DNA from: Ascochyta rabiei
Lineage: Eukaryota > Ascomycota > Dothideomycetes > Pleosporales > Didymellaceae
DNA length: 64,000 nt
Reading direction: 5' to 3'
Assembly: GCF_004011695.2 (NCBI RefSeq)
Contig: NC_082406.1
Coordinates: forward strand, 2,604,001 to 2,668,000
The notes beneath the pieces are model-generated. The model searched no databases, was not told the DNA's origin, and saw only the letters and a list, made by a program, of their open reading frames with translations. How positions within the stretch are numbered: the stretch's first letter is position 1; the number at the start of each line of letters is the position of its first letter. Below, piece by piece: positions 1 through 11,188 of the stretch. The position numbers and the translations under genes are program-made.

Positions 1-729
1 CCCACACCAACTTCGACGAAGCGGAGCGCAAAGGGCGACAAGGAGAGCTACACATACCTTGTTGCGCCGTATGAGGAGGCCCAGATCATGCGCGTGACTA
101 ACAAGTTCACGACTGCGCTGAGTGTTGTCCCTGCAACGAACTTGAAAGATGCTGCGCTCGAGAAGTTGCAGAACGACTTGGCAGCTGCAGCAACCCGTGG
201 CCGAGATGAAGCTGACCAAGCCATCTCTTTCGTCAACGTCGATGAAGATCCCGATCTTATTAGGCAACGAGAAGAGGCGACTTTTAAGGAGAGGCAGCGA
301 CAAGCTAGAGCGAGGGAGAAGCACGCCGAGCGCCAGGCCGAGCGCGCGAACCGTGGTGCTGGGGGACGCACTGGAGGGCGCACAGCAGGTCTCAGCATTG
401 GCGATCTCGAAGATGACGACGGCGCACCACGAACGAAGAAGCCGCGCGCAAAGACTGGTCTACGACGAGACTGGAGCGACGACGAAGACTACGGCCGAGG
501 TGCTGGCAGAAACCGCGAGGACGATTACGACGAGGAGGACGATTTCATCGCCGCCAGTGACGAGGAGCCAGAAATCGTCGAAGACGACGACGACCCAGAT
601 GAAGGCATCATGGCGAGTCCAAAGCGGAAGAGCGGCGGCAACGACGACGACGATGATGACGACGAGGTGGTCCCCAGCAATCGGACAAAACGGAGACGAG
701 TCGTGGATGACGACGAAGACGATGAGTAA
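1..729 (+). CDS. LEO1: Leo1-like subunit of the Paf1 complex, C-terminal part (5' end outside window)
   Basis: The reading frame is open from base 1 to a TAA at 727-729, so the window holds about 242 C-terminal residues and the N-terminal part lies upstream. It starts in the end of the folded Leo1 region (YTYLVAPYEEAQ, then VTNKFTTALSVVPATN). A charged helical segment rich in Arg/Glu/Gln follows (REEATFKERQRQARAREKH), then the short GLSIGDLEDDD motif typical of Leo1 proteins. The tail is very acidic with interspersed basic KRR patches. Leo1 belongs to the nuclear Paf1 complex, which travels with RNA polymerase II and supports elongation and histone modification. Family assignment rests on the motif order and the acidic tail; the N-terminal Leo1 core is not visible. 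No intron is seen here. It is convergent with the thioesterase gene downstream. Confidence 0.75.
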   Translation, partial: PTPTSTKRSAKGDKESYTYLVAPYEEAQIMRVTNKFTTALSVVPATNLKDAALEKLQNDLAAAATRGRDEADQAISFVNVDEDPDLIRQREEATFKERQRQARAREKHAERQAERANRGAGGRTGGRTAGLSIGDLEDDDGAPRTKKPRAKTGLRRDWSDDEDYGRGAGRNREDDYDEEDDFIAASDEEPEIVEDDDDPDEGIMASPKRKSGGNDDDDDDDEVVPSNRTKRRRVVDDDEDDE

Positions 730-983
730 TTCCAGACTACCAGGGGAATCTGACAGCCACCATCGAATCTAAAACGTACCATCTGCATTATCTTTGAATA
801 TCAGCATAGCCTGGCGTTTTTGCCTTTGGGGGCTCTTGCTCTCTCGACTGAGCTAGTAAGCAGCGAGCAGCAATCCTTTTTTTCTTTCTTTCCTCATTCT
901 TTTTTTTTATTTTCATCTGCACAGCCAATGCCCCGTTTGTGAGCATCACTGAATCCGCAACGACCACAAGAGTTGCCGTGTCC

Positions 984-1026
<43 letters not shown>

Positions 1027-1584
1027 AAAAAAGAAACACCCTTTTACGCTGCACAACGAGATCCTCGATACCATCCGTCGTTCAGCTCCTGTTCTTCTAA
1101 CACACTGCGGAGCAAACAAGTCGCCCTTTTTCTGAACAACCGTCTTGGTGCATGGATACTACTACTACTGCGAAACAGCCTTTCACGCCTGCCCGCTGGC
1201 TTTCCTGTTCTATTGCTTTCGGGGTTTCTGAGCTGCCTTTCCTGAGGGTGGAGGTCGAGAGAGTTTTGGACCGCGAGGGCGATCGTGTACGGCTGGCTGT
1301 GTGCTGCTCAGGAAGCATGTTGATGCGGGTTCGATCAGAGGAAGAGGGGCAGACGTAGCGGTAGAGGTAGAATGAATGGGATGGTTCAAAGGCAAAAGGT
1401 ACATGTGGCATTCAATCCGTGGATCTAGATCTATAGAAACAAACCCCTCTCAAGCGGAGCTGGTGGAGAGGGGCTTGCGCCTTTGCAAACTCCAGTCTTG
1501 GTTCGTTACTCCCAACTTCACCTAACTTCTAATAACCTCCTCATGCGTGAAACACCTTACACGACAACCCTTACACGACAACCC
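730..1584. other. Intergenic region between convergent genes, with a long poly-T run
   Basis: No gene is supported here. It holds the 3' flanks of LEO1 (+) and the thioesterase gene (-). A homopolymer of 34 T lies at 987-1020, followed by a short A-rich stretch. A perfect tandem of three short ACGACAACCCTTAC units sits at about 1559-1600, running into the thioesterase stop. Confidence 0.6.
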
Positions 1585-2615
1585 TTACACGACAACCCTC
1601 CGCATCTGCGCCGCCTGCCGGGGCTCAATGAACAGCGCCTCGGCCTCGGTCAGCACAACGGGCTTATCGTCCTCGCTCTTGGGCAACGTCTCCAGCCGGC
1701 CCTTGACCCAGGCCTTGCGGCCCTCGACCTTTGTCGTCTCAGCGACCAGGACGACAATCTGGTTCGCCATGCACGGCGCCTTGTACGAGATGTTCAGACT
1801 GGCCGTGACGCCGACTTTGTTGGGCAGGGCGGGGAAGCAGCAGCGCGCGAGGCCCTCGTCGAGCAGCGTGCCTAGCAGCCCGCCGTGCACGATGCCTGGG
1901 TGCCCGCACAGCGCGGATCCGAGGTATTGGATCGAGACGAATTTGCTGCCGTCGGCGGTGCTGAACTGCAGCGGCGGCACTGCGATCTTGTCCGGGCCGA
2001 TGAGCGTGCCCCCTGTGAGGTTTTGCGCGCGCAGTTGCTCGGGGATCTTGAGGTGCGGGCGGGACGCGGTGTATGTGTTGTCTTCGAGGAGAGATTTTGT
2101 CAAGGCGTGTGTGAATATGCTCTTCTCGATTTCGGCGACTTCGGCATTGGGGGGTGTGAAGAGGGTGAGTGTTTCTTCGTCGCTGGGTGGGTTGGCGATC
2201 GCGCGGATCGATTCTATTGCCGGGGCGCCAGCCATTGTGAAGCCTGCAGCGAAGGTGAAGAGAGTAAGGGCGAGGGCGATTGGGAGCCGGATGTAGAGGG
2301 GTCGCTTGGTGGTGGTGGGCGGTGTTGGAATTTGTGTGTTGGTTTGCGGTTCTGAAGCTAGGTTGTGTTAGCTATATTCGAATCAATTGTGCAGCAAGGC
2401 TAGTATGGGAGCTGTAGCATGGGCACGGGGGAACGTGGAGACTCACCAGCACTACTCTGATGTCGTAGTTGCCCTGCACGTTTTGGGGCTATGTCTTTTA
2501 TACACCTTGCACCTCCACGGCCGAACTCGCCCCGTGCAGAGGCAAGCGCAAACGTGCCACGCGCAACCCCGAGTCCCACATGTCTCGATACGGCGAACCT
2601 TGCGGCGGTATACAT
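1585..2615 (-). CDS. Hotdog-fold thioesterase with mitochondrial-type presequence and membrane anchor
   Basis: Two exons: 2447-2615 and 1585-2357, joined across an 89-nt intron (donor GTGAGT, branch GCTAAC, acceptor CTAG); 313 residues. Exon 1 encodes an Arg/Ser/Ala-rich, acid-poor N terminus (MYTAARFAVSRHVGLGVARG) that looks like a mitochondrial targeting sequence. The spliced protein continues into one hydrophobic segment (LPIALALTLFTFAAGF, about residues 78-96). The hotdog domain of the PaaI/4HBT type follows, with the GHPGIVHGGLLGTLLDE motif in which the His-Gly-Gly and the acidic residue are expected in the active site. The family hydrolyses acyl-CoA thioesters; the natural substrate cannot be told from the sequence. 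The in-frame Met at 2235 would give a 216-residue protein, but an in-frame stop near 2367 and the clean splice signals favour the longer model. Location at a mitochondrial membrane is inferred from the presequence and anchor. Confidence 0.85.
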
Positions 2616-3532
2616 GGCTACGTGCGCCTAGAAGAAAATTGCCGGCCGCTAGCAGTGTTGCGTGTTGAGTCGGTGAGCGGCTCTGCGACTGTTTGATGGC
2701 GCTCGGGGCAGGGGTCGTTTGCCGAGGCCCAAAGGAGCCGGTTTGGTTGGAGAAATGGTTTGGTTGGCACTTTCTCGGCCAAGGAATTTGAGCCTCACGA
2801 CTAGGAGGATGGCTTGGCGGATGCAGGAGAATGGAAAGTCCAGATGACGCTGCTGCGAGAAGTCGTCCGTTTGCTCATGTAGACTTTGCCAATCTCCATC
2901 CACCGTTGGAAGTAGAAAACAAAGAGGCCTTTCTCACCTCATCACACCAGGTCAAGCGACCCAGAACCCATCACATCAGAGTGAGTAGAAGAGGACTAGA
3001 TTCAACACGGCTTCATCATTACGATTGTTCGTCCGACTTGGACGCATTGCTGCAACACAGGGCAGCCTCTACTAGCTACATACAAAGTCTCTGCCTTCCA
3101 TCTTGTGACGCCTCCCAATCTCGGACAAGGAAATGTGTACTCATATGCACAGCTAAATGGAATGCTGTTCGAGCAAGCAAGAAAAGAAGGAGAAAGTGTG
3201 GTCAACGAGAGATGAGAAGCTACGGGAATATTTACAGATACGGTGATAGGGTGTGGGTGGGTAAGGTGGGTTGACGCAAGAGGGTACTGCGTCGGGTATC
3301 TGTATGACCAGTGCCTGGTCGTGAAGCGTGGGCTTCGAGGGTACGAGAAATTCGAACAAAAGCAGACGCCCGGCGCTAAGGATGCATCCTCGATTAATGA
3401 AGAGAACAGCTGGCTGTACAAGCAATAGAAGATCCATCGCTGACTGATGGTAATGCTTTTCCGGAACCGTTTTATGTGTATGCGTTGTGCCTTCTGAAAC
3501 AAGCAGAAGTGAGGGATGGAGTGACGCTAGAC
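2616..3532. other. Intergenic region
   Basis: This is the 5' flank of the thioesterase gene and the 3' flank of the kelch-like gene. Short open frames occur on both strands but none has recognisable composition, splice sites or motifs. Nothing else is seen. Confidence 0.5.
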
Positions 3533-6019
3533 TTATTTGCTTGTGCCCAAATTCAGCCACGACATGTTGTCACCTTCCTTGTTGTTGGGAGGATTGGGTC
3601 CGCCTGGTGGGCCTCCTGGGAACATCGTGACAGTACTTTCATGGCCTATGCGTGGAACACCGGGGTGGAACGAGTGAAATGTCGGGCTCGGCATGTTTTC
3701 AATCTGTGCCGACTGAGGTTGATGTGGGCCAGGGAAGACAGTAACTGTGCTCTCGCGGTCTTGTGGTGTCAGGCCTATGCGAGGCGGTACAGGATACATG
3801 GAGCTGAACCTGCTCTTGGGCATCTCATCAACCGGCGCACTCGGTGCTTGTCCCGAGGGAAACATGGTGAATGTACTGCCCCGAGCATCAGGTACGTCGA
3901 GTGAGCTTCCGCCTTGGCCAGGGTAAAATGAGCTGAAATTACTTTTTGGGTAGAAAGAGTTGCCGTCGTCAGGATAGTACGAGCTGGTGCCGTCAAACTT
4001 GTTGTTGTTGTTGTTTGGCTCAATGACCACACTTTCCGTGTATGCACTGCTAGGTGGTCGACCGTCATCACCAACAGGTGTCCAGCTTTCGACAGGGTTG
4101 CGGAAGTAGTGCTCATCGTTGTGGCTAAGGCCGGATCTGGAGCTACTGTTCGAGTTGGCACGATCAAGCTCGGCTTGCATGGGCTGATGGGGCATTGGTT
4201 GGCTCTGGATGCTTCCAAGCGTTGGGCTTCCACTGGCTACCCTACTGAGACGCTGACCATCGAATTTGGGAATCTCAAGTGGGGGAACATATGTCGAAGG
4301 ATGTTGGCTGGGCATCCGTGAGTTGGTATACTGTGATTGACTCATCATGCTAGTGCGATCAGAAGCAAAGGTAGAGCGGTTGTCGGCAGGCATGGCGAGA
4401 TTGGTGGCTTCGTTGTTCGCGAAGTATCGACTCCAGCCAGAGCTTCTGCTTCGGCCGTCGGCTTTGTTCGCAGGAGGGTTTCGTCCAGAGTTCTGTCGTA
4501 TCATCCTCTCTTCTACGGGCTCAGGCTTTAGGTCAAACTTGGATAGCTCGTACGGCTCTTGCGAATATGCAAGCGGGCTGGGCTTCTTGACAAGGCCTGC
4601 TGTGCTAGCATCGCTTGCCGTATTTTTCTTGTGACTGTTGCCTCCTTGACCCTGGATGATGGCCAGCGATGTAGTAGAATCGTTATGCTGTGGGAGGTTG
4701 TAGGTTGCTACCGATCCGCCAGCCTCCTTCATGAAGTCTGCGCCACGGTCGGCAAAACTGAGACGATCTTTTTCACGTTCTACGTATCCAGTCTGTTGGG
4801 CCTTCTTGACCTTGTTCTTCCTGTACTTCAGGCAAAACAAGATGAGGATGAGAACAGCGGCAATACCGAAGATGGTACCCAATGTTGCGCCAAGAACAGT
4901 CAACATCTTGGACTTGTTGCTCGGTGGTGTGGCAGCTACCGCAGGTGAGTCTGTGGCAGTAGCGCTGGGAGATGCTGTTGATGAGGCTGTTGCCGTTGGG
5001 GTGCTGCTCGAGATGGAAGATGTCTCTGATGCAATCAAGACTTGCTGTCCGCCGAAGAAGGTCGTTGCGTTAACCCACGCGTTTTCCTTGGCGTTGAAGA
5101 GACAAAGCGGGTCTTGCGCGTTCCCTCCCAGGGCAACGGTCATTCCATCATCGCCTTGGGCCAGGGAAAAGCTTGAACGCGTGGACTTGGGAGCGGCGGT
5201 CGCGTTGTAAGCTGGCCAGTCGGCAATCGTGTTTCGCTTCGCCTTGTTGCCAACCGTTGTGCCAGTCTTAGCAACAATTCCGCCTTCGCCTAAAAGGACG
5301 ATGCGCTCCACCTTGTTCGGTGCTACACCCATGTCGAACTTCTGCAAAACCTTGCTTCCATCGGTTCCAATGACCACGGTGCATTGGACCGAATCCTGAT
5401 TCACAATGCCGGAGTCTAGTGAGACGCCCAGGTTCTCCCAACCCTTTTCTTCGCTGAAGGTCCAGGCAGCCGAGTTTGTAGAGCCGCCTCCAATCATCAA
5501 GGCAGAAGTCGTATCCCAGGCCATGAGCATGGGTCTTACAGAAGGTGGCACTCCATTGGAAGGAAAACTCTGGACAGCGAATGGCTCTTGTGTGGAGAAC
5601 AAGAATGTTTCAGGCGAAGCGCCCAAATCTCCAGTCTTTTGAGAGCCTGAGTAGACGAGGATCTTGTCCGATCCAGCGAGATAGGCGGCGCCGTGGTTTT
5701 GTCGGTTTTGCGTGTTCCAGCTTTCCGATCGTTGCCAGTCCCATTTCTTGGTCGAGAAGGTGTAGTGCATCAATCCAGGGTAGTCCCAGTCTGCAGCAGT
5801 TTCATTGACAGACCCGCCAACAACGTAGAGTCTGTCCGACGTCTTCACACACTGTGCTCCCGTCAACGATATGTCCATGGGCAGCTTTTGCCATTTCGCC
5901 CCCTCTTGCAGTGCCAGCGACTGGAATCCGGCGGAGGAGTAGGCGTAAAGCGTCTTATCGTATACGACCGAGCAGTGCCCGGTAAGGTCGTACACGGGCT
6001 CTGGGTGGCCGTCCTTCAT
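3533..6019 (-). CDS. Kelch/galactose-oxidase-like single-pass membrane protein
   Basis: A single open frame of 828 residues. Residues about 1-345 form repeated beta-propeller blades of the kelch type (LYVVGGS, KILVYSGSQ, SALMIGGGS, MTVALGGN). A Ser/Thr/Ala-rich stalk follows, then one membrane segment at about residues 372-396 (LGTIFGIAAVLILILFCL) with a basic stop-transfer (KYRKNKVKK). The cytoplasmic tail of about 430 residues is polar and disordered, with three STxTxFP-type repeats near the C terminus. This architecture matches a fungal family often labelled pre-mRNA splicing factor CLF1 in databases. The sequence gives no support for a splicing role. A signal peptide would be expected, but an in-frame stop lies just upstream of this Met, so a small 5' exon may be missing (possible acceptor at ATGAAG/GACGGC). 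The function is unknown; a surface or wall-sensing role is only a guess. Confidence 0.8.
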   Translation of the reverse strand: MKDGHPEPVYDLTGHCSVVYDKTLYAYSSAGFQSLALQEGAKWQKLPMDISLTGAQCVKTSDRLYVVGGSVNETAADWDYPGLMHYTFSTKKWDWQRSESWNTQNRQNHGAAYLAGSDKILVYSGSQKTGDLGASPETFLFSTQEPFAVQSFPSNGVPPSVRPMLMAWDTTSALMIGGGSTNSAAWTFSEEKGWENLGVSLDSGIVNQDSVQCTVVIGTDGSKVLQKFDMGVAPNKVERIVLLGEGGIVAKTGTTVGNKAKRNTIADWPAYNATAAPKSTRSSFSLAQGDDGMTVALGGNAQDPLCLFNAKENAWVNATTFFGGQQVLIASETSSISSSTPTATASSTASPSATATDSPAVAATPPSNKSKMLTVLGATLGTIFGIAAVLILILFCLKYRKNKVKKAQQTGYVEREKDRLSFADRGADFMKEAGGSVATYNLPQHNDSTTSLAIIQGQGGNSHKKNTASDASTAGLVKKPSPLAYSQEPYELSKFDLKPEPVEERMIRQNSGRNPPANKADGRSRSSGWSRYFANNEATNLAMPADNRSTFASDRTSMMSQSQYTNSRMPSQHPSTYVPPLEIPKFDGQRLSRVASGSPTLGSIQSQPMPHQPMQAELDRANSNSSSRSGLSHNDEHYFRNPVESWTPVGDDGRPPSSAYTESVVIEPNNNNNKFDGTSSYYPDDGNSFYPKSNFSSFYPGQGGSSLDVPDARGSTFTMFPSGQAPSAPVDEMPKSRFSSMYPVPPRIGLTPQDRESTVTVFPGPHQPQSAQIENMPSPTFHSFHPGVPRIGHESTVTMFPGGPPGGPNPPNNKEGDNMSWLNLGTSK

Positions 6020-7354
6020 GTTGCGAGTAGTTGATTAAAATATCCAGGAGGTGGTAAGGTGAAAGTAAGGGGCAGGGTACCCCGAGCACGAGGTCAAGAC
6101 ACCAGCGATAGCGAACGATAAGCGGTTAGTATCCAGACCAGTTGCGCATGTCGAGAGAAGGGATCAAGAAGCGAAAACAGGCGCGAGGGTTGGGCACGCG
6201 TTGGCTGTGTGCAAGACAACAGCAGGCAGTGCAGTGCCGTTGGTCTAGTCGTAGCCGGACCAGGCGATGGGGGCGATGGGGGCGATGAAGGCGACGAGGG
6301 TCGACGGCGTTGCCGCAAGTACCACGCACACCGGGTCCGTCGGTGGAGGTGAAGGTACGAAAATAGATGCGGGTACTGCAATGGTCTGATCGCGGCCGAG
6401 GACCGTCAGCTAGGTAAGCTGTAGCAAGACGCGAAGTCAGTGTTGTTGGTTCAAGCCGGATTGCGATGGACGTACCCAAATCCAAGACAGGTACCAGGAC
6501 AGAGCGCGACAGTCAGGTTGAAACGAATGTTGGCGTGGGACAGGGCAGCTGTAAGAATGCACAGCGAGGGACAGGACCACCCTCTGTCAAAGAGAGTACG
6601 TGTATACGAGCGAGCGAAGTGCGAAAGGGAGGGAAAACAGCCCAGCTCAGCGGTGTGCGGTAGTGTGCCGTCGAGTTGAGGCTGTTCAGGCACTCGTCTG
6701 CAGCGGCTGGGGAAGAGGCGTGAGCCTGAACGACGCCGACGAGTCTGCAGAGGCCTCACCAGGGGTGCGTCGGCGCTCATGGTCGTGCAAGGGTGCCTGC
6801 GGTGAGCATCTCTTCAAACAGGCTAGGCGGCGGGCCACTCAGGGGCAGGTCGTGAGACAGCCCAATCAAAGCCCGGTCCCCCCTGCCGTGCCGTGAGCTG
6901 GTTCCTAGCTGCGTCTCCTCGCCCTGCCACCACACACACACCATCGAGGGTCGGAACGTCCTCCTGGCCTGCTGTGCTGGACATGGCCTTGTTGAGCAGT
7001 CCAGCTGCGGGGCAGGGTCGGCGGCGAGCTGCCCACGCAGACACGTCCAATGCGACCCACGCCATCGTCGTGAGCATGTTGCCCTGGCTCTTTCGTTTGC
7101 TGCTGGGCCCGATTCGTGGCCCAGCATTCGTGAAACTTTGACACGAATGCGTGAGCAAGGATGTTTATCGCCTTCCGCTCCTTCGAGGACTTCACGAATC
7201 AAGACAAACTGCCTTGACCCTCTGTTCCAGCGCGCAACCGCCTTGCCTCTGCAGGCATCGGGTACAGTGGCATCTCGGACACAAAAGCACACTTGACACA
7301 CAGTCACATCCAAGTCCACATCCTCCCTCTCGGCGGGCGGCCTTCACCAGCGTG

Positions 7355-7460
7355 CGCCCAGTGGGCGGGCCGGAGCGAACACCCAGTGGGAGAACCGGAG
7401 CATGCACCCAGTGAGAGAACCGGAGCATGCACCCAGTGAGAGAACCGGAGCATGCACCCA
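7355..7460. repeat. 25-bp minisatellite, about 4 copies
   Basis: Three near-identical units start at 7381, 7406 and 7431 (ACCCAGTGAGAGAACCGGAG plus CATGC). A diverged first unit lies at 7355 and a partial unit at the end. It is not in a supported gene. Confidence 0.85.
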
Positions 7461-7783
7461 AGCAGAGCGAGTGGAGTGCTGGCGAACGCTCCCTTGATAC
7501 GAACGGGTGCCATCTGACCACATCGATTCCAGATGCTTGTCGACTGCGTAGTACGGCGACTCGCTCTCTTCGGTGGCCTTGGAGATGCTGTCACACTTCG
7601 TCATCACACTGCGCTGCAACTGATTCGTGAGAGAGGGACGGAGGGCATCACACTGCTAGAGCCTAGGGAGTGTCGAGGCGCGCGCTCAGACAACGGGCGC
7701 TGGTGCTGGCAGCTGGGTGGAGCGCGGAGTCTGCAGCTGGCCTGACGTTGAAACGCCAGCAGCGACCCACCCCGATTGGTCTG

Positions 7784-7865
7784 AACACTGACCACGGACC
7801 ACGGACCACGGACTACTGAACACTGAACACGGAACACTTAACACTGAACACTGAACACTGAGCAC
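7784..7865. repeat. Heptamer-period minisatellite
   Basis: A run of CCACGGA units (three in a row) passes directly into ACTGAAC units (about six, some with substitutions). Both have a 7-bp period. It lies in the gene-poor region. Confidence 0.8.
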
Positions 7866-10627
7866 CCTCCATGAATTGAGCTGAACCAAGGCGCTGCCAC
7901 GCACACCAGCCTTCGTCCACCATCTTTGGCGTCATCACAACGCTTTGCAGATTGCCATGATCGCCTCTCACGACACTATCCACTGTCAACCGGAGGACTC
8001 GCCGCATGTTTAAAATAACCCTTACACGAGCCAGCCATGCCACAACCGTATTGGGTCCAACACAATACGACTTCCATGGCGACTCGCCTTGCGGCAGCTC
8101 TCCGACCCGGATGCTCAATATTGAGACTAGCCCAGCAGCAAACGAGAAGGCGGTGACTTCCTCAATGCATGACACCATCGCCCCTCATCAATCTGACGCC
8201 TGGTCTGGGCTGCGGCGTCTGGAGAGCATGGAACCCTTCACCAACAGGCTACATGTCGGGGCAACCCATTGCATCGCCAACGCAACCACACTGACAGATC
8301 GCTGCGACTCGACAACCTCCCATCGGTGCAAGGCTTTTTCTCTTCCCCTCAACCAGCAGGAGTTCTGCGCTCATCTCCCTAGACCTTTGTTTCGGCTGTC
8401 AGTCCACAATTGTGAGACGCGCAAGATTATCTAACCCACCTGTTCCTCATGCGATCTGATGGTTTCTTCCTTTCCTCCGCTGGGACAGCCTGACAACTGC
8501 AAGGATCAGCCTCTCATTGAGCGTTTCACTGGCATTGGCACTCCCGCAATCATTATGCGTTCGTTGACACTTCCATCTGGGGAACCACGTGGAACACTGC
8601 AGCCGTACAGTGGGTGCAATCTCATCTGTCGAAATGCAGCCGCTATGCAAACATAAGGCTGGTTACACATTCGCACAAAGACCACCGGATGAGCGGCAGC
8701 CGTAATGAGATTGCCGCGGAGATCACTTCACGCACTACCCAGCCTAGCAACACTGACTACCAACAGCCACACCGGCTGGAAAAGCGCTATGCTCTAGCAA
8801 TTCTCAAAGGCCTTCTCTCTGCTGCATGAGCAACAACAGAGGACCGCAAAAAGTGAGTAGACGTCTCGCATGTTTCTTGAACTTCTTCAACCCCTCGCAG
8901 TCAGAACAACAAGGAGACATATTCGATCCTGCGCCATGCATCCAATCTCGGGCACAATTTCCAGAACAAGACCATCGCTTTTTCTCGCGTCTTCCAACGT
9001 CTTGTTCTTTACAAATTGAAGGAGCGCACACAGGACTCCACTATCACGTCAGACTCAGCAGACCACGACCACCATCCTACACTTGATCGGGCAAACCACG
9101 AAAACGTTGACGCAATGCCACACTCGCCTCGATCTTGACTGAACTATCATGACCCTCTTTGATCTGCGGAGAGGTAGTGTGTGCATTCGAAGTGATCCCG
9201 TACCATCACGCAACCTGCAAAGACACATGGGCTCTGCCTAGCCTAAGTCCGCAACGCCACTCCCTGGCAATGCTCAGGGGATGAAGACCAGACAGTATGG
9301 AGTCTTGTCCTCACAAAACTTCGATGAACTGCTATGTTGTTTCATGCAGCACGCACGGTGAATGGACCAGCACCCACCTCTAGAACAACGGTAGATCAGC
9401 TCATCAAGAAAAGACCCAACCTTTACCTATTTCGAGAGATTATGTACATTTGGCCTCCATGTGTGATACAACGACTATGAAATAGACAGGAATGCTGAAG
9501 AACCGCAAACCCATGTGTTGGAGACGGCTACTTGTCCATGAGGGCCTCCCGCTCACCAAGTCAGCATCTCATGGTCTACACGTCATAGTTAGACAGCAGG
9601 ACTAGTTATCTGAATGCAGAGCCCAAACCACACCAGCTGGAATAAGAGATACTGCCCTAACTAACCTTCACCCCAGCCATCCAAAATAATAATAGAAAAG
9701 AAAAAAAAGCCTCGCAAGCTTAGCTACACACGTCTAAACACCAACATCACAGCCGCAGACTCTAGTATACCCACGAGCCACAGCACCAAGGACTGCAGAA
9801 CGCCGGGTCCACGAGTCTTGGGTCCCGGGCAAGCGCGAATCCATCGCCCTCGCGCGTTACCTTGGCTTTCGGTTTGTCCACCGGCTCCCGTGCTTTCGGG
9901 GCGGGCGGTGCAGAGCTTGTGCTGCCGGTGTGCCGCAGCAGCAGCAGCAGCAGCAGCAGTGCGTTGGTGGGTGGGAGGGAGATCAGGGCTGTGGTTCGCG
10001 GCACGGGGTACGCGTTACTTGGGATGGGGATTGTTCGACGGAGAAGTCTTGTGCGTTTGCCGCGGCGTTGGGCGAGTGGCGTGCTGTTTTTCTGTGTAGA
10101 CGCCGTGGTGACAGTGCGATGGATTTGGAAGAGGATTCAAACTTGATATTGGAAGGCTAGGGTATGTCGGTCACCATCAAACCACCTCCTTCATTGTCGT
10201 CTCGAAGGCGGTCTGCAGGCGAGCAATGGCTAGGCCATTGGGGTTCGTTCTTCGCTAGTCGTATAAGTACAAGCAGCTATTAGGTATGAGCTGATGACCA
10301 GATATTCTAGCGTGATGGAAAAGAAAAAGACGAGGCCAGGCATCACACATGTCACACGACCGAAGGCTGGATCAACAATTCTCTATTCGTCGTCGTCGTC
10401 CTCCCCATCCTTCGTGGTATCATTGCAGAAGAAAGCTTCGACAGGGCCGAGTGTTCGGCGAATCCATTGTTCGAGCTAGAAGCCGGTATAACGCCCTTGC
10501 TTTTGCAGCCCAAATAGTATGAACCGAGTTTTATTCCGTCCGCTCGAAAGGAAGGAGATGTCCCGCGCCGTTGCTCCGGGGCACCACAGCCATCATGTGT
10601 CGTCAAGTACAAAAGGTCGCGAAACGC

Positions 10628-11188
10628 TTAAGCGGAGCTCTTCTCCTTCTTGGCGGCGCGGCCGGCGCTCTTGCGCTCGAGGATCTGCTCACGGTCCTTG
10701 TCGAGCTTGAGCTTGGTGATGACGACCTTGGAGGGAGCGATGGGGACGGGGACGGACTGGCCGTTGGACTTCTCGCGAACAACTGTGGGGACGTGGTTAG
10801 CACGGGTCGCGTGGGACTCGGCGGGCCAAGGGGGCTACGTACTGCCGTTGACGTGGATGCAGTACTTGAGGCGGTAGACGGAGTTGACCTTGCCCTCACG
10901 GCCCTTGTTGGAGCCACGGACGACGGTGATCTCGTCCTGCAGCAAGTTAGCCAACCTTGACAGGCGCGCAGGAGGCGTGTGTACTTACGTCCTTGCGGAT
11001 GGGGATCGAGCGCACACCGTGCTTTTCGCGAAGCTCCTTACTCAGAGGCGCCTGAAGATTGTTAGAACATGACCATCCGATGTTCAAGCAATTCCTCATA
11101 CGCTCATAATGACCCGGCGCACACTACTCGGCGCACTGAAGTGCGCCTTTCGCGAGTTGCGGCGAGAGCTTGACACGATCTTGGCCAT
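10628..11188 (-). CDS. RPL26: 60S ribosomal protein L26 (uL24)
   Basis: Four exons: 11102-11188, 10989-11051, 10843-10936 and 10628-10782, joined across introns of 50, 52 and 60 nt with GTATGA, GTAAGT and GTACGT donors. The product is 132 residues. It opens [20 protein letters not shown] and contains the L26 core ([20 protein letters not shown], then the KOW-type stretch [18 protein letters not shown]). It ends in a basic C terminus ([19 protein letters not shown]). It is a structural protein of the large ribosomal subunit near the exit tunnel. All exon phases agree and the length fits the family. It is divergently arranged with the zinc-finger gene at 11580, with 391 bp between the two start codons. 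Confidence 0.97.

Larger units (their letters stand above)
6020..10627. other. 4.6-kb gene-poor region
   Basis: Only short open frames without family motifs are present. The region contains a 25-bp minisatellite (7355-7460), a heptamer-based minisatellite (7784-7865) and a CAG tract (about 9936-9959). An open frame on the minus strand around 9762-10130 is uninterrupted but is driven partly by the CAG tract. I see no transposase, integrase or terminal repeats, so a highly decayed element is possible but not shown. Confidence 0.45.

Noticed and set aside
7355..7460. CRISPR-like array
   Set aside because: Units are directly contiguous without unique spacers, and the genome is fungal.
9762..10130. 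Minus-strand open frame with a Leu run, possible small membrane protein
   Set aside because: The Leu run comes from a CAG tract, the start would be GTG, and no family motif or splice structure is seen; an alternative frame looks equally protein-like.
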